Below, one piece after another: positions 48,100-58,444 of a DNA stretch of 64,000 nt (its first letter is position 1; every line of letters starts with the position of its first letter). The stretch comes from Imbricaverruca yamaguchii (Eukaryota > Arthropoda > Thecostraca > Neoverrucidae), in assembly GCA_034440575.1 (NCBI GenBank), contig JAOTOL010001636.1, positions 1,543,501-1,607,500 of the forward strand, given 5' to 3'. The notes beneath the pieces are model-generated. The model worked only from the letters and a program-made list of their open reading frames with translations, searched no databases and had not been told where the DNA came from. A program made the translations under genes and the position numbers.

Positions 48100-48720
48100 G
48101 CAGGGACCAAACGTTTGAAAAGATGCATCCGGATTTGCGGAACACGCCGTGTGTCGTCAGAGGACGGAGTGGGTACCTAGTGCCGGAGAGGACCTCGGGC
48201 CGTCAGAAAGGGCCCTTGGGCCGACGGATGTTGCCCAGTCCGTACCAGAGCCTCTGGACTGATGGAGGAGGCCCAAGCTGTTGAAACAGGGCCTCCAGCT
48301 TCACAGAGGATGCCCTGGATCGCTAAGGAGGGCCCTGTGGCGACGGAGAGGACCCCAGGCCGTCGGAGAGGGCCCATAGCTGGTGTGAGGGGCCCCTAGG
48401 CCGATGGGGCAGACACCTCACAGGGGCCCCTTACGTAATAGAGGAGATCCGATCTTTTGGAGATAGGCTTTGGCCGGACGGAGAGTGTCGTGGATCGCGA
48501 AAGAGGGTCCATAAACCGATGGATGGAGTTTCAGGCCGGACGTGCATAGCCACTGGGTCGGCTTTGACTCACGCTGGGGAGAGGGACTTATATCTGACAG
48601 CGGGCCTCAGGCCGATAAAGAGGCATCCGAGCTACGGAGACGATCCTGACCGAAGCGGAGGATTCACGGTGCTACGCAAAGGGTCTCTAAGCCCACGAAG
48701 GGGCCCGGACTGTTAACAAA
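48100..48720. repeat. Very degenerate GC-rich repeat
   Basis: GGCCGAYGGAGAGG- and GGGCCCCTAGGCC-like phrases recur about 20 times without a clean period (about 28-30 bp). It looks like an old minisatellite. Confidence 0.5.
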
Positions 48721-48833
48721 TGTGACACTTCCAAGGGGTGAAGGGACACCAGCCTCCTGGCGAGTCCTATGAACCTCCGGGACCGGAGGGGAAGAAATAT
48801 AACCGATGAAAATTGAAACATATAGCACTGTGC

Positions 48834-48875
48834 GCCCTAAATGCGCCCCTAAACCCCAATAACCAACTAACTAAC
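48834..48875 (+). mobile_element. Micro-retroposon (LINE tail only, 42 bp)
   Basis: It holds only the right hairpin arm onward: ATGCGCCCCTAAACCCC, then AATAACCAACTAACTAAC. It is flanked by identical TAGCACTGTGC at 48823-48833 and 48876-48886. The right duplication abuts the next minisatellite. Confidence 0.82.
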
Positions 48876-48889
48876 TAGCACTGTGCCTG

Positions 48890-49565
48890 AGTGCGGCTGC
48901 GGCACCGTCCCAGGTTCGGAGTATTGTGTGTAAAGGGGCTGCAGCACCGTCCCAGGTCCGGAGTATTGTGTGTAAAGGGGCTGCAGCACCGTCCCAGGTC
49001 CGGAGTATTGTGTGTAAAGGGGCTGCAGCACCGTCCCAGGTCCGGAGTATTGTGTGTAAAGGGGCTGCAGCACCGTCCCAGGTCCGGAGTATTGTGTGTA
49101 AAGGGGCTGCAGCACCGTCCCAGGTCCGGAGTATTGTGTGTAAAGGGGCTGCAGCACCGTCGCCAGGGAGTATTGTGTGTAAAGGGGCTGCAGCACCGTC
49201 CCAGGTATTGTGTGTAAAGGGGCTGCAGCACCGTCCCAGGTCCGGAGTATTGTGTGTAAAGGGGCTGCAGCACCGTCCCAGGTCCGGAGTATTGTGTGTA
49301 AAGGGGCTGCAGCACCGTCCCAGGTCGGGTATTGTGTGTAAAGGGGCTGCAGCACCGTCCCAGGTCCGGAGTATTGTGTGTAAAGGGGCTGCAGCACCGT
49401 CCCAGGTCCGGAGTATTGTGTGTAAAGGGGCTGCAGCACCGTCCCAGGTCCGGAGTATTGTGTGTAAAGGGGCTGCAGCACCGTCCCAGGTCCGATATTG
49501 TGTGTATTGTGTGTGAAGGGGCTGCAGCACCGTCCCAGGTCTGAGTATTGTGTGTGAAGGGGCTG
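48890..49565. repeat. 42-bp minisatellite, about 16 copies
   Basis: The unit contains GGGGCTGCAGCACCGTCCCA and GGTCCGGAGTATTGTGTGTA. Internal deletions lie near 49160, 49205 and 49325. It is open in several frames on both strands because 42 is a multiple of three. Confidence 0.95.
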
Positions 49566-49569
49566 CAGC

Positions 49570-49925
49570 TGCAGGCGTTGTCGGTTCATTGCCGTGATTG
49601 GCTCCAGTGCTCCGGTGTGTCTGGTATGTGTGTGGCGGCTGTAGGTGATTGTGTGGTCGGCTGCAGGCTACGGTCCCAGGTTCGGAGTGCCGTGTGCAGG
49701 GGCTCCAGTGCCTCGGGTGTGGCTGGTGTGTGTGTGGTGGGCTGCAGCGCTATTGTGGCGGCTTCATTGCCGTGGCAGTGGCTCCAGTGCCTCGGGTGTG
49801 GCTGGTGTGCTGTGTGGTCGGCTGTAGTGCTATGGTGGCGGCTTCAGTGCCGTGGCAGTGGCTCCAGTGCCCCGGGTGTGGCTGGTGTGCTGTTCGGCTG
49901 TAGTGCTGTGGTAGCTGCTTTAGTA
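49570..49925. repeat. Repeat of about 84 bp, three to four copies
   Basis: GTGGCTGGTGTG, GGCTGTAGTGCTATGGTGGC and GTGGCAGTGGCTCCAGTGCC recur in order, diverging toward the left. Confidence 0.8.
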
Positions 49926-50034
49926 CCGAGGGGCAGCTCCGATGCCAGTATGGATTCGCGGCCCCAGCAATGTAAAGTATCGGCCCTGCCTGAGTGCACA
50001 GATGAGGCTATTTTTCCTGAAGACGGGCCGATCG

Positions 50035-50255
50035 ACACGTGTCGGCCGAGATCCGTAAACAGGCCACTCCGGGGGCGCTTTGCTGGATAAACAGGCCGCT
50101 CCGGGCTGCCCTCCCGGGTAAGAAGACCACTCCGGGCTGCTCTGCCTGGATCCGTAAGCATACCATTCCTGTCTGCTCTCCCGGGATCCGTAAACAGGCC
50201 ATTCCGGGCGGCTCTGTTGGGTAAACAGGCAACTCCGGGCTGCTCTGCCGACGCA
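50035..50255. repeat. Degenerate repeat of about 38 bp, six copies
   Basis: TAAACAGGCCACTCCGGGC with CTGCTCT and GGGATCCG phrases recurs. Confidence 0.8.
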
Positions 50256-50384
50256 CGTGGTTGGCTTTGATTCGCATTATATAGCTGTTATCCGTCTTCC
50301 TGTGGCTGTGCTCCCATCGCTCCATGCTGCCACGGGAGCGGGTGAGGTGTAGCCACAGCCAACAAAAAGCTTCCCTCCAACAAT

Positions 50385-50645
50385 CGGCGCGGACTCACCC
50401 GTGGGTCAGTGTAGCGAGGAGCGGACTCACCCGTGGGTCAGTGTGGCGAGGCGCGGACTCACCCGTGGGTCAGCGTGGCGAGGCGCGGACTCACCCGTGG
50501 GTCAGTGTGGCGAGGCGCGGACTCACCCGTGGGTCAGTGTAGCGAGGCGCGGACTCACCCGTGGGTCAGTGTGGCGAGGCGCGGACTCACCCGTGGGTCA
50601 GTGTGGCGAGGCGCGGACTCACCCGTGGGTCAGTGTAGCGAGGCG
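50385..50645. repeat. 32-bp minisatellite, eight copies
   Basis: GCGGACTCACCCGTGGGTCA and GTGTGGCGAGGC at exact 32-bp spacing; very uniform. From 50650 to 51200 there is GC-rich sequence, then a CT/TATC-rich patch at 50885-50990. Confidence 0.95.
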
Positions 50646-51204
50646 CTACAGGATGTGTTTCCGGGCAGTGGGTGTGATCGGCGGCGGCGCCATGAGCTGC
50701 CAGTTCCTGCCCGGCTGACGGCCGGTCAGAGCCTGATGGATGGCTCGCGCTGATCCACACCCACACCCACACGGTTGCTGCCTGCTGAGCCCCGGCCGGA
50801 AACGTAGCGGGACGGCCGGACGGGAGCGGCGCAGCGGCACCGCTCTCGGTAACGGCGGCGTGTGGTCAAGTGGTCGGCGAGCTCTCCTCTCCTGGCTCTC
50901 CCCTCTCCCCCTCCCCCTCCCCATTTGTCTATCTCTCTAACAATCTAATCTATCTATCTTATCAATCTATTTATCATATGTTTATCCATCTCCGTCTCTC
51001 TATTTCCACGCGGGCATCACTCGATGTGGGAACACCAAATTTTACCAACGTCAGCAATGCCATCGTATCATAATACCAATATCATCGCAAGCCCACCACG
51101 CTTAGCCAGTCCGGTGTGTGCGTGGCAGCTCTCGGCATATCCGCGCTGGACGTGTCGTGTGTTTGCATTTCTGTCGCCGGCTGTCTGACCGTATGCCGTT
51201 TCGA

Positions 51205-51535
51205 GTGGCACATGTGGTGTCGAGTGGCACATGTGGTGTCGAGTGGCACATGTGGTGCCGAGTGGTACATGTGGTGCCGAGTGGCACATGTGGTGTCGAG
51301 TGGCACATGTGGTGCCGAGTGGCACATGTGGTGTCGAATGGCACATGTGGTGTCGAGTGGCACATGTGGTGTCGAGTGGCACATGTGGTGTCGAGTGGTA
51401 CATGTGGAGTGGCACATGTGGTGTCGAGTGGTACATATGGTGTCGAGTGGCACATCTGGTGCCGAGTGGTACATGTGGTGCCGAGTGGCACATGTGGTGC
51501 CGAGTGGCACATGTGGTGCCGAGTGGCGAGTCTGC
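51205..51535. repeat. 19-bp minisatellite, about 17 copies
   Basis: TGGCACATGTGGTGTCGAG units with a T/C variant (GTGTC, GTGCC). Stop-free on both strands. Confidence 0.95.
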
Positions 51536-51907
51536 AGTGTTGTCCGTGCTGCCGGCCACTGTACGACCCGTGTCAGTCTGTACACACCTGCCGTATGTAC
51601 ACATGGTCACGGTATGCCGGCTCACGGGTTTTCGGCGCCGCCGACAGAGCCGACTGGAAACCAGCACCACCTGCCGCAGGCATGCAACCCAACCGCAACT
51701 TGCCCGAAACCCGCCCGAAGCTCGCCCGAAACTTGCCGGCATCTCAATCGGTGTCAGGTCTGGGAGGGAGGGATTTAGAAGGATTCACCTCTCCCGATTG
51801 TTTATGAAGCTCACAGTTAATGGAAAGATGTTATTTCCTTCTTCCCTGAAGTTTTCATACTTTTCCCCACATAGAAAGTTTTGACCGTCGTGACAACCGT
51901 ACCTGAT

Positions 51908-51911
51908 GTAC

Positions 51912-51960
<49 letters not shown>

Positions 51961-51962
51961 AG
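51908..51962. repeat. (TA)n(TG)n(TA)n microsatellite
   Basis: A TG run sits between two TA runs. From 51965 to 52970 I see no supported gene; TCTCGCTCCT recurs near 52835-52945. Confidence 0.9.
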
Positions 51963-53078
51963 AAAGTTATATGATTCTGGTTCTGTTTGTCATCTTTGAC
52001 TATCCATCATGCATTTTTTTCACCTTTCAATGTTCACCAGCAGCTTTTTCTTCATCAGCGCAATTAATGGATAAGTATGTTTAAGACACTGACACCGTTT
52101 AGTAATTGTGGTGTATTACAATCTTAATGTTTTTCTTCTTTTCAGTTCCCGCCCGAATGTGACAGCCCTTGTTGACCTCTCTTCCGAGTGGTTTTCTGTT
52201 GCGCTCTGTGCGTAAACATGTAAACTGTCCACAGTCGTATTGGGCCAGACACGCTTTAAGATGATTGTTCCCTTTTCTTCGTCAGTGGTAGTTAAGTTGT
52301 ACGTGCAACCAGCATACCTGAATAGTGAAACCAGAATACCTGTGTGGCCCACGGCTCGTTTCTTCCGTGTCATCCTGAACAGCCGGCCGTTCTACAACGA
52401 ACATCTTAACACATCGCAAGACAAGTTCCCCCGCGCAATCAATATACTGTTTTTCACGAACGGATTATGGAGCTGACAGAGCAACTCTTTTATTGTTAAA
52501 TCGATATCTTATCCGTTCCCATCTGGATTTTGTATTCCTTTCATATGACATTGCTGGTGGCTTCGTAGAGCAGAGCTCGACACTATGCACCACACAGCGT
52601 TACGGATCGCCGCAGGGGCCGTTCGGACGTCGCCAGCTGCGAGTCTTGGTGCAGAAGCAGCCCATGAGTCATCGTTGGCAAACAGACGCGAGAAGCCGGG
52701 ACCCTAGTATGAAGTAAAGCTGAGGAGGAAATGTCCAGAGCACCCCGCATACAAGTCCATTTCTTCTCATCTTATGTTTCCGATTTTTAGTGGTCAAAGA
52801 GATGAAAGATTAAGACCATTTTGTGTAAGAATCCTCTCGCTCCTTCAAGAGGCTGAAATCTTACTACGAGGTGTGGCAAAAAGGAAATACATGCAAATTC
52901 CATCTCGCTCCTGATCCATCTCGCTCCTCGAACTGATCTCGCTCCTGAGTTATGTCTTCCTCGCGACTGCCAGGACATAAAGACATAAAGACATAAAAGA
53001 TTAGTGCAACTATGAGCCACAAGGGCCCTTCTTGGTTGCACTCTGTACACTGAACCAGTTGCCCACCAAATCTGTCAA

Positions 53079-54743
53079 TCAGCCCTCCCTGTAATACTGA
53101 AAAGCAAGCCCTCTATTCTTATAATGATTGTCTATGCTGTTTTTAAAGATGTTCAATGTGCTGCTACTGACGATGTTTTCTGGCAGCTGGTTCCAGTGTT
53201 CCACTACCCTGTTGGTGAAGAAAGTTTGCCTTAACCTTGTTCTGCTGTGGTTAACTTTAATTTTGAATTTATGACCTCTAATTGCATCATTTCTGTTAAA
53301 TTCAAACATTTCCCCAAGGTATCCCCTCTCCAGACCATTGACAAATTTAAAGACCTCGATGAGATCTCCTCTCAGCCTTCTATATCTAAGTGAAAACATA
53401 TTCAATTTCTTCAATCTTTCCTCATATGCCAGGTTGCTTATGCCATTAACCATTTTTGTAGCCCTCTTTTGTACTCTCTCTAAAAGCCAACAATCTTTTT
53501 CATAGCTAGGAGACCAAGCTTGGATGCAGTATTCCAAATGTGGCCTGACGTATGCACAGTAAAGCTTCCTGATCACTTCCTCACTTCTGTATGATACATT
53601 CCTATTTATTGCCCCGAGCATTCTCAGTGCCTTCTTCCTGGCTTCCTTGGTCTGTTCTGATGCCCCCAGTGTTGTGTTTAGAATAACACCTAAATCCTTC
53701 TCCTGTTGAGTCACTGATAGCACTCGGCCACCCATCAAGTATGGAGCCTTCATATGCTGCTTACCTACATGCATGATTTTGCACTTATCAAAGTTAAATT
53801 TCATTTGCCATTCTTCGGACCACTTCACAAGTTCGTCTAAGTCTTTTTGCAGCGAGATATGCTCATCCTGACCTGTTATTGCCCTAAAGACCTTCAAATC
53901 ATCCGCAAATTTCAAAACTTTACTGCTTAGGCCACTTTCAATGTTATTTACAAATATAATAAACAGTAATGGCCCTAGTACTGACCCTTGGGGGACTCCA
54001 CTAAGAACATTTTGCCATGATGACTTTGTACCATTTAGCATCACTCTTTGCTGTCTATCTGAAAGCCACAACTCTATCCATTTTAAGATGCTACCTGCAA
54101 TACCATGGGACTGAAGCTGTATCATTAACCGTTTATGGGGTACCTTGTCAAAGGCCTTACTAAAGTCAAGATATGCTACATCAACCTGATTTCCCTGATC
54201 AAATTGTTCTGTGGCGAAGTTCAAAAAGTCCAAGAGGTTTGTGAGACACGATCGTCCTTTTCTAAACCCATGTTGAGTATCTTGAATCAATCTGCTACCT
54301 TCCAGATAACTAACTATTCTATCCTTGATAATTGATTCGAGTACCTTGCAGACTAGGGATGTGAGACTTATTGGCCTATAGTTTTCAACTTTCCCTCTTT
54401 CTCCTTTCTTGAAAATAGGAACTACATTTGCCCTTTTCCAATCGGTTGGAATTTCATTACGTGAAACTGATCTACAAAATATTATACTAAGTGGAAATGC
54501 CAGTTCCTTTTCAGTTTCCCGCAACACCCTAGCATAAATTTCATCAGGTCCTGCTGCCTTATTTGGCTTTATTTTCCTGATATGATTGTAAACAACATCA
54601 CTATCAATGAAGTCAACATCATTTGTCAGATCCCATGTCACTGAACTATGGTGTACGGTCGGCAGATTGGTCATATCTTCCAATGTAAACACTGATTTGA
54701 ACTGCTTGCTCAGCTCCTCAACCATCTCACTATCCTCACCCAA
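53079..54743 (-). CDS. CR1 ORF2, reverse transcriptase part
   Basis: RNA-directed DNA polymerase of the CR1 element, 554 codons open from an internal Met. Motifs in order: AAGPDEIYARVL (residues 63-74), NYRPISLTSL (121-130), HGFRKGRSC (158-166), catalytic motif A YLDFSKAFD (191-199), motif B GVPQGSVLGPLLF (249-261), motif C FADD (279-282), then the thumb and a C-terminal domain ending in QYYREG. All catalytic Asp residues are present. The frame continues upstream, past the Met, to the frameshift near 54880 that separates it from the endonuclease part. Confidence 0.92.
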   Translation of the reverse strand: MGEDSEMVEELSKQFKSVFTLEDMTNLPTVHHSSVTWDLTNDVDFIDSDVVYNHIRKIKPNKAAGPDEIYARVLRETEKELAFPLSIIFCRSVSRNEIPTDWKRANVVPIFKKGERGKVENYRPISLTSLVCKVLESIIKDRIVSYLEGSRLIQDTQHGFRKGRSCLTNLLDFLNFATEQFDQGNQVDVAYLDFSKAFDKVPHKRLMIQLQSHGIAGSILKWIELWLSDRQQRVMLNGTKSSWQNVLSGVPQGSVLGPLLFIIFVNNIESGLSSKVLKFADDLKVFRAITGQDEHISLQKDLDELVKWSEEWQMKFNFDKCKIMHVGKQHMKAPYLMGGRVLSVTQQEKDLGVILNTTLGASEQTKEARKKALRMLGAINRNVSYRSEEVIRKLYCAYVRPHLEYCIQAWSPSYEKDCWLLERVQKRATKMVNGISNLAYEERLKKLNMFSLRYRRLRGDLIEVFKFVNGLERGYLGEMFEFNRNDAIRGHKFKIKVNHSRTRLRQTFFTNRVVEHWNQLPENIVSSSTLNIFKNSIDNHYKNRGLAFQYYREG

Positions 54744-54837
54744 TGTAGTCCCGTTTACTTCCAGTGGCCCAATTGTGCTAGAAACTTTACTCAGCTTGTA
54801 GAAACTAAAGAACTTTTTACTGTCCCCATTACAGTTT

Positions 54838-56082
54838 CTAGCTAAATCCAGTTCTTTTGCTCGCTTTGCTGCTCTGGTTTTTTTGCTTCACAGTGTCTCT
54901 AGCTTTTCGATACGCCTTTAGATTAACGACATTTGAGGCTTCTTTAAAAACTCTAAATGCAGTTTTCTTAGCCTTAATTGCTTTTATCACGTCTGGTGTA
55001 AGCCATGCTGGCTTTCCTACCCTTCTTTTGCGTCTTTGCTTTTGGGGGACATGTCTAATCTGAGTTTCCTTCAAGTAAGATTTGAACTTTTCCCACATTT
55101 CACAGGCATTTAAATTGGAGAATTCTTCTTCCCATCTGATGGCACTTAAAGCCGCTCTCATGCCGTTAAAGTCTGCTCTGTTGAAATTTGGAACCTTTAC
55201 CAAATTATCCTTGATAATTTCCCCTACATGTGCCTTGAATCTAACTATGTTATGGTCACTTTTTCCCAGAGTTTCGCCTACAGTCAAGTCTTGAACCAAG
55301 TCACTTAAATCCGAGAATACAAGGTCCAAGAATGAACCATGCCTGGTGGGTTCCGATACAAACTGGTGTAAGAACAGGTCCTCTTCAAGGCATTTCCTAA
55401 ACATTTTGCATGATGGGGAGCCAACACCAGCATTTTCATAACCTTTTAGATTAAAGTCACCGAGAATAAGGCACTTCCTCTTAAAGTTTCTACTGATTTC
55501 CTCACAAATCACCTTGTCAAGCTCCAGTTGCTGAGAATGTGGCAGGGTTCCTGATCGGTAGAAAGCTCCTATCCTAAGAGTATTGCTGTTGCCTTTTCCC
55601 ACAGTGACATCAAGCCAAATGGACTCCACAGACACATTTTTATCCCCACCTGCTACTTTTTGAGAACTGAATAAGCTATTCATATAGAGCATTACACCAC
55701 CCCCTTTCATTGCTGGACCCCTATTGCACGAAAACATATTGTATCCCTGGATCTCATAGTCCTGTAAGTTATCTCCAAAATACCCTTCACTGACCCATGC
55801 CTCCGTAATGCAAACAAAATCTGGTTCCTCCTCAGCAACATAACACTTGAACTCATCAAATTTGGAACGGATACTCTGAGCATTAAACATCATACACTTA
55901 ACAAATGCTCCATAACCACCTTTGGCTTTTTCATATTGAGGAGTTCTTTTATCACTGGATGAACTATAACTCTGTCCCCTTGAGTTGATGCTGTCCCTAT
56001 TTGCAGACTTTGACGTTCTATTGCCTTGGCTGACACTATTGGAATATTCCTGAGTTGGCAATGCAATTTCATCCCTCCCCAC
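54838..56082 (-). CDS. CR1 ORF2, APE-like endonuclease part (frameshifted end)
   Basis: Endonuclease that nicks the target for target-primed reverse transcription. Motifs: FNAQS (66-70), ITEAW (92-96), LGDFN (207-211) and SDHN (275-278), so the Asn, Glu, Asp and His catalytic residues are all present. The frame runs from an ATG about 10 nt after the ORF1 stop and ends early at 54838, because a homopolymer of A (T on the + strand, about 54878-54884) carries one base too many. Beyond it, the next frame continues into the reverse transcriptase without other breaks. This single slip is the only clear ORF2 defect. Confidence 0.88.
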   Translation of the reverse strand: MGRDEIALPTQEYSNSVSQGNRTSKSANRDSINSRGQSYSSSSDKRTPQYEKAKGGYGAFVKCMMFNAQSIRSKFDEFKCYVAEEEPDFVCITEAWVSEGYFGDNLQDYEIQGYNMFSCNRGPAMKGGGVMLYMNSLFSSQKVAGGDKNVSVESIWLDVTVGKGNSNTLRIGAFYRSGTLPHSQQLELDKVICEEISRNFKRKCLILGDFNLKGYENAGVGSPSCKMFRKCLEEDLFLHQFVSEPTRHGSFLDLVFSDLSDLVQDLTVGETLGKSDHNIVRFKAHVGEIIKDNLVKVPNFNRADFNGMRAALSAIRWEEEFSNLNACEMWEKFKSYLKETQIRHVPQKQRRKRRVGKPAWLTPDVIKAIKAKKTAFRVFKEASNVVNLKAYRKARDTVKQKNQSSKASKRTGFS

Positions 56083-56090
56083 CCCATTTC

Positions 56091-56552
56091 CTAGTTTCCC
56101 TGAAGGACATGCTCGTATACTTTGCCTAACACATGGACCCCCTTCTCAGAAAAGTGCAAGCCATCCCTCAGATAGAGGTCCCACGATGCATAAAACCTGC
56201 TCCACTCGTCTACAAATGTAAAATCTAGCTCATGGCAGAGCTTTCCTACCCTGGCGTTAGCTGCCAGTGCCCTAGAGCTCCACTCAGGGGAGGCTCTAGC
56301 CCTAGGCAAAATTGCTGTTACAATAACTCTATTGGTACCCTTCAGGGTGGCCAGAAGGGCCCTGTACTCCCGCAGAAGCTCCTCACTCCTAGTATGACCT
56401 ATGTTATTTACCCCTACATGCACTATGACTGTGTTAAACTGGTGATCACTGGTGACCTGTGCCACCGCAGGTACCAGGTCCTTCACCTTGGCACCAGGCC
56501 TGGTGATGCACCTCCTGTCCCTCCTACCTTTACAAAAGAAGCGCTGTCCTAT
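56091..56552 (-). pseudogene. CR1 ORF1 esterase domain, 5'-truncated
   Basis: C-terminal part of an SGNH/GDSL-type esterase domain as found in CR1 ORF1. VHVGVNNIG is the block III Asn motif and DGLHFSEKG carries the block V Asp and His. The frame is open from near 56552 (RFFCKGRRDRRC) to the stop at about 56091-56093. The block I segment with the nucleophilic Ser lies beyond the truncation point and is missing, so the enzyme would be inactive. Confidence 0.8.
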
Positions 56553-56569
56553 AATTTTTCAGAGCAGAA

Positions 56570-56705
56570 GCCTTCAGATTACCAGATGTTTATCGACACT
56601 ACGCCCGAGCATGCACGGACGGTTCCAAGGCAGCCAGTGGGACTGGCTGCGTATTGACACCTGCGACAGTATTTTACTTGGCAGCCATACTCATTAGTTG
56701 GGATG
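56570..56705 (+). pseudogene. LINE RNase H fragment beside the CR1 5' junction
   Basis: One frame reads ACTDGSKAASGTGCVLTPA at about 56608-56664, followed by TVFYLAAILIS. This resembles the start of a LINE RNase H domain (YTDGSK, then a Glu-containing helix). It lies immediately outside the truncated 5' end of the CR1 and is unrelated to it, because CR1 lacks RNase H. It could be the pre-existing element into which CR1 inserted. The match is short. Confidence 0.5.
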
Positions 56706-56774
56706 CATGTAATGGTCACACTGACGGCATGTTACACCGACGTACTAATAGTGGAGTGGTGGGGCAGGAGGGTC

Positions 56775-57395
56775 GGTGGCCAGCCACTGCGTCCAACAGC
56801 CGCCGTCCTTGCGGCGCCAGTAGCCGTCGGCGGCGCCAGTAGCCGCCGCGTAGCCCGCCGTACAGCCGCCGGCGGCGCCAGTTGCCGCCGCGTAGCCCGC
56901 CATACAGTCGCCGATGGCGCCGTCCGTGCGGCGCCATCTCCTCGCTCTTATGGCGCGCCGACAGCTCTGTAAATTCTGCCGGCGGGCCATTGAGCAGCGG
57001 AGCGGCGCGGCGAGTGTAGGCCGCCGTCCGATGCGACAGGCGTGCCGAGCGGCGGCGGCTGATGGAGCGCTGGGCGGCTGCTGGCCAGCCGGCGGTGCCC
57101 GGGGGCGGCGGCGGCGGCTGATGGAGCGCTGGGCGGCTGCTGGTCAGCCGGCGGTGCCCGGGGCGGCGGCGGCTGATGGAGCGCTGGGCGGCTGCTGGTC
57201 AGCCGGCGGTGCACGGGGCGACCGCCTGTCGCCCAGCAGAGTAGCTCCCAGCAGTGCGCGGCGCTGGTGTTGGACGCTGCTGGTAAGCGGTCTGTCCGCC
57301 TGCCGCCCCGGGCACCGCCTCCCGCCCAGCAGTGTAACGTTCAGCAGTGTGGCTGCCAGCAGTGTGGCTCCCAGCAGTGTGCGGTGGTGGTGTTT
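56775..57395. repeat. GC-rich repeat cluster (51-bp and 15-bp units)
   Basis: GCCGCCGCGTAGCCCGCC-like phrases repeat at 56815-56900. A clean unit of about 51 bp with GATGGAGCGCTGGGCGGCTG and GCCGGCGGTGC recurs four times at 57058-57215. CAGCAGTGTGGCTCC units follow at 57325-57385. From 57480 to 58070 nothing else is supported. Confidence 0.8.
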
Positions 57396-58084
57396 GACGC
57401 TGCTGGTCAGTGGCCTACACTGGGCGGAACCGGTCGCCGCCGGTGGCGTCACTCCGCCGCTTGGAAGCGGTGCAGCTAGGTGATGATCAATGACGTGGCC
57501 GGCATGGGCAGCTTGCCGTCCACTGTGCATTAATACTGCACTTACACACTTACACGGGAGTGCGAATTGGCCGGAGGAACACGACTGGTGGGTTGACAAG
57601 AAAGGTATCAAGGTGCAGTAATGCTGGAGGTGACCTTCGCAAAGCAATGCCCCCTGTGTTTTCCAGCTCGGGAGTGCAGGCTGAGTAAGCAAAACTCGTT
57701 AATTCCGACAACTGTCTGATTTGCGGCAGTTGTCTCGAGGCTTGCAAGGAGTTATATGTTTTAGAGGTTCTCACCTTGTTAACGGCTGCTATTACGTGAC
57801 CATGCGACAGGAGTACCACCGGAAAGTTTCGAGTGGATCATCGATAAAATTGGTTAATGTTCACCATTGAACTCTGAATTACCACCGAACGGCCCCGTCT
57901 GCGATTTAGTGCCGTGGCCTGGCCAGCTTATCGAAGGCATGCAGTCTGACTTAGCTTCTCATGACTAGTTTCAGCAGTTGGGTGGCCTGACCTGACCTGG
58001 CGCCGAGAATGGAGGTCGTTGACCCGACCTAACGCCGTGACCGGCAGGTAGTTGACCTGACGTGGCCGCCATGATCTGCCGGTG

Positions 58085-58444
58085 GATGACCGGACGTGAC
58101 TTGGTGGTCGGCAGGCGGGGCAGCTGACGGACGTGACTTGGTGGTCGGCAGGCGGGGCAGCTGACGGACGTGACTTGGTGGCCGGCAGGCGGGGCAGCTG
58201 ACGGACGTGACTTGGTGGCCGGCAGGCGGGGCTGACGGACGTGACTTGGTGGCCGGCAGGCGGGGCAGCTGACGGACGTGACTTGGTGGCCGGCAGGCGG
58301 GGCAGCTGACGGACGTGACTTGGTGGTCGGCAGGCGGGGCAGCTGACGGACGTGACTTGGTGGCCGGCAGGCGGGGCAGCTGACGGACGTGACTTGGTGG
58401 CCGGCAGGCGGGGCAGCTGACGGACGTGACTTGGTGGCCGGCAG
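58085..58444 (+). repeat. 37-bp minisatellite made of the PSMD5 acceptor junction
   Basis: Nine units precede the exon and the tenth is the real junction. Each unit has CTGACGGACGTGACTTGG, then YCGGCAG, then GCGGGGCAG. The CTGAC (branch-point-like), the GGCAG acceptor and the first exon bases are therefore all repeated. One unit lacks CAG. The unit diverges from the exon only after CTGACGGACG (58463), where the exon continues with AGCTGCTGG. There is no strong pyrimidine tract. Confidence 0.9.

Larger units (their letters stand above)
52974..56555 (-). mobile_element. CR1 non-LTR retrotransposon, nearly intact, 5'-truncated
   Basis: About 3.58 kb in opposite orientation to PSMD5. It holds the 3' part of ORF1 (SGNH-hydrolase type), a full ORF2 broken by one frameshift, and a 3' UTR ending in three TTTATGTC octamers (read as AAGACATA at about 52974-52996). 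An octamer 3' terminus, an esterase ORF1 and no RNase H are CR1 hallmarks. The 5' junction is near 56553, where ORF1 similarity stops just before the expected GDS motif. No target duplication is obvious, as usual for CR1. A second copy (3' end only) lies at 42868-43530. Confidence 0.92.
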
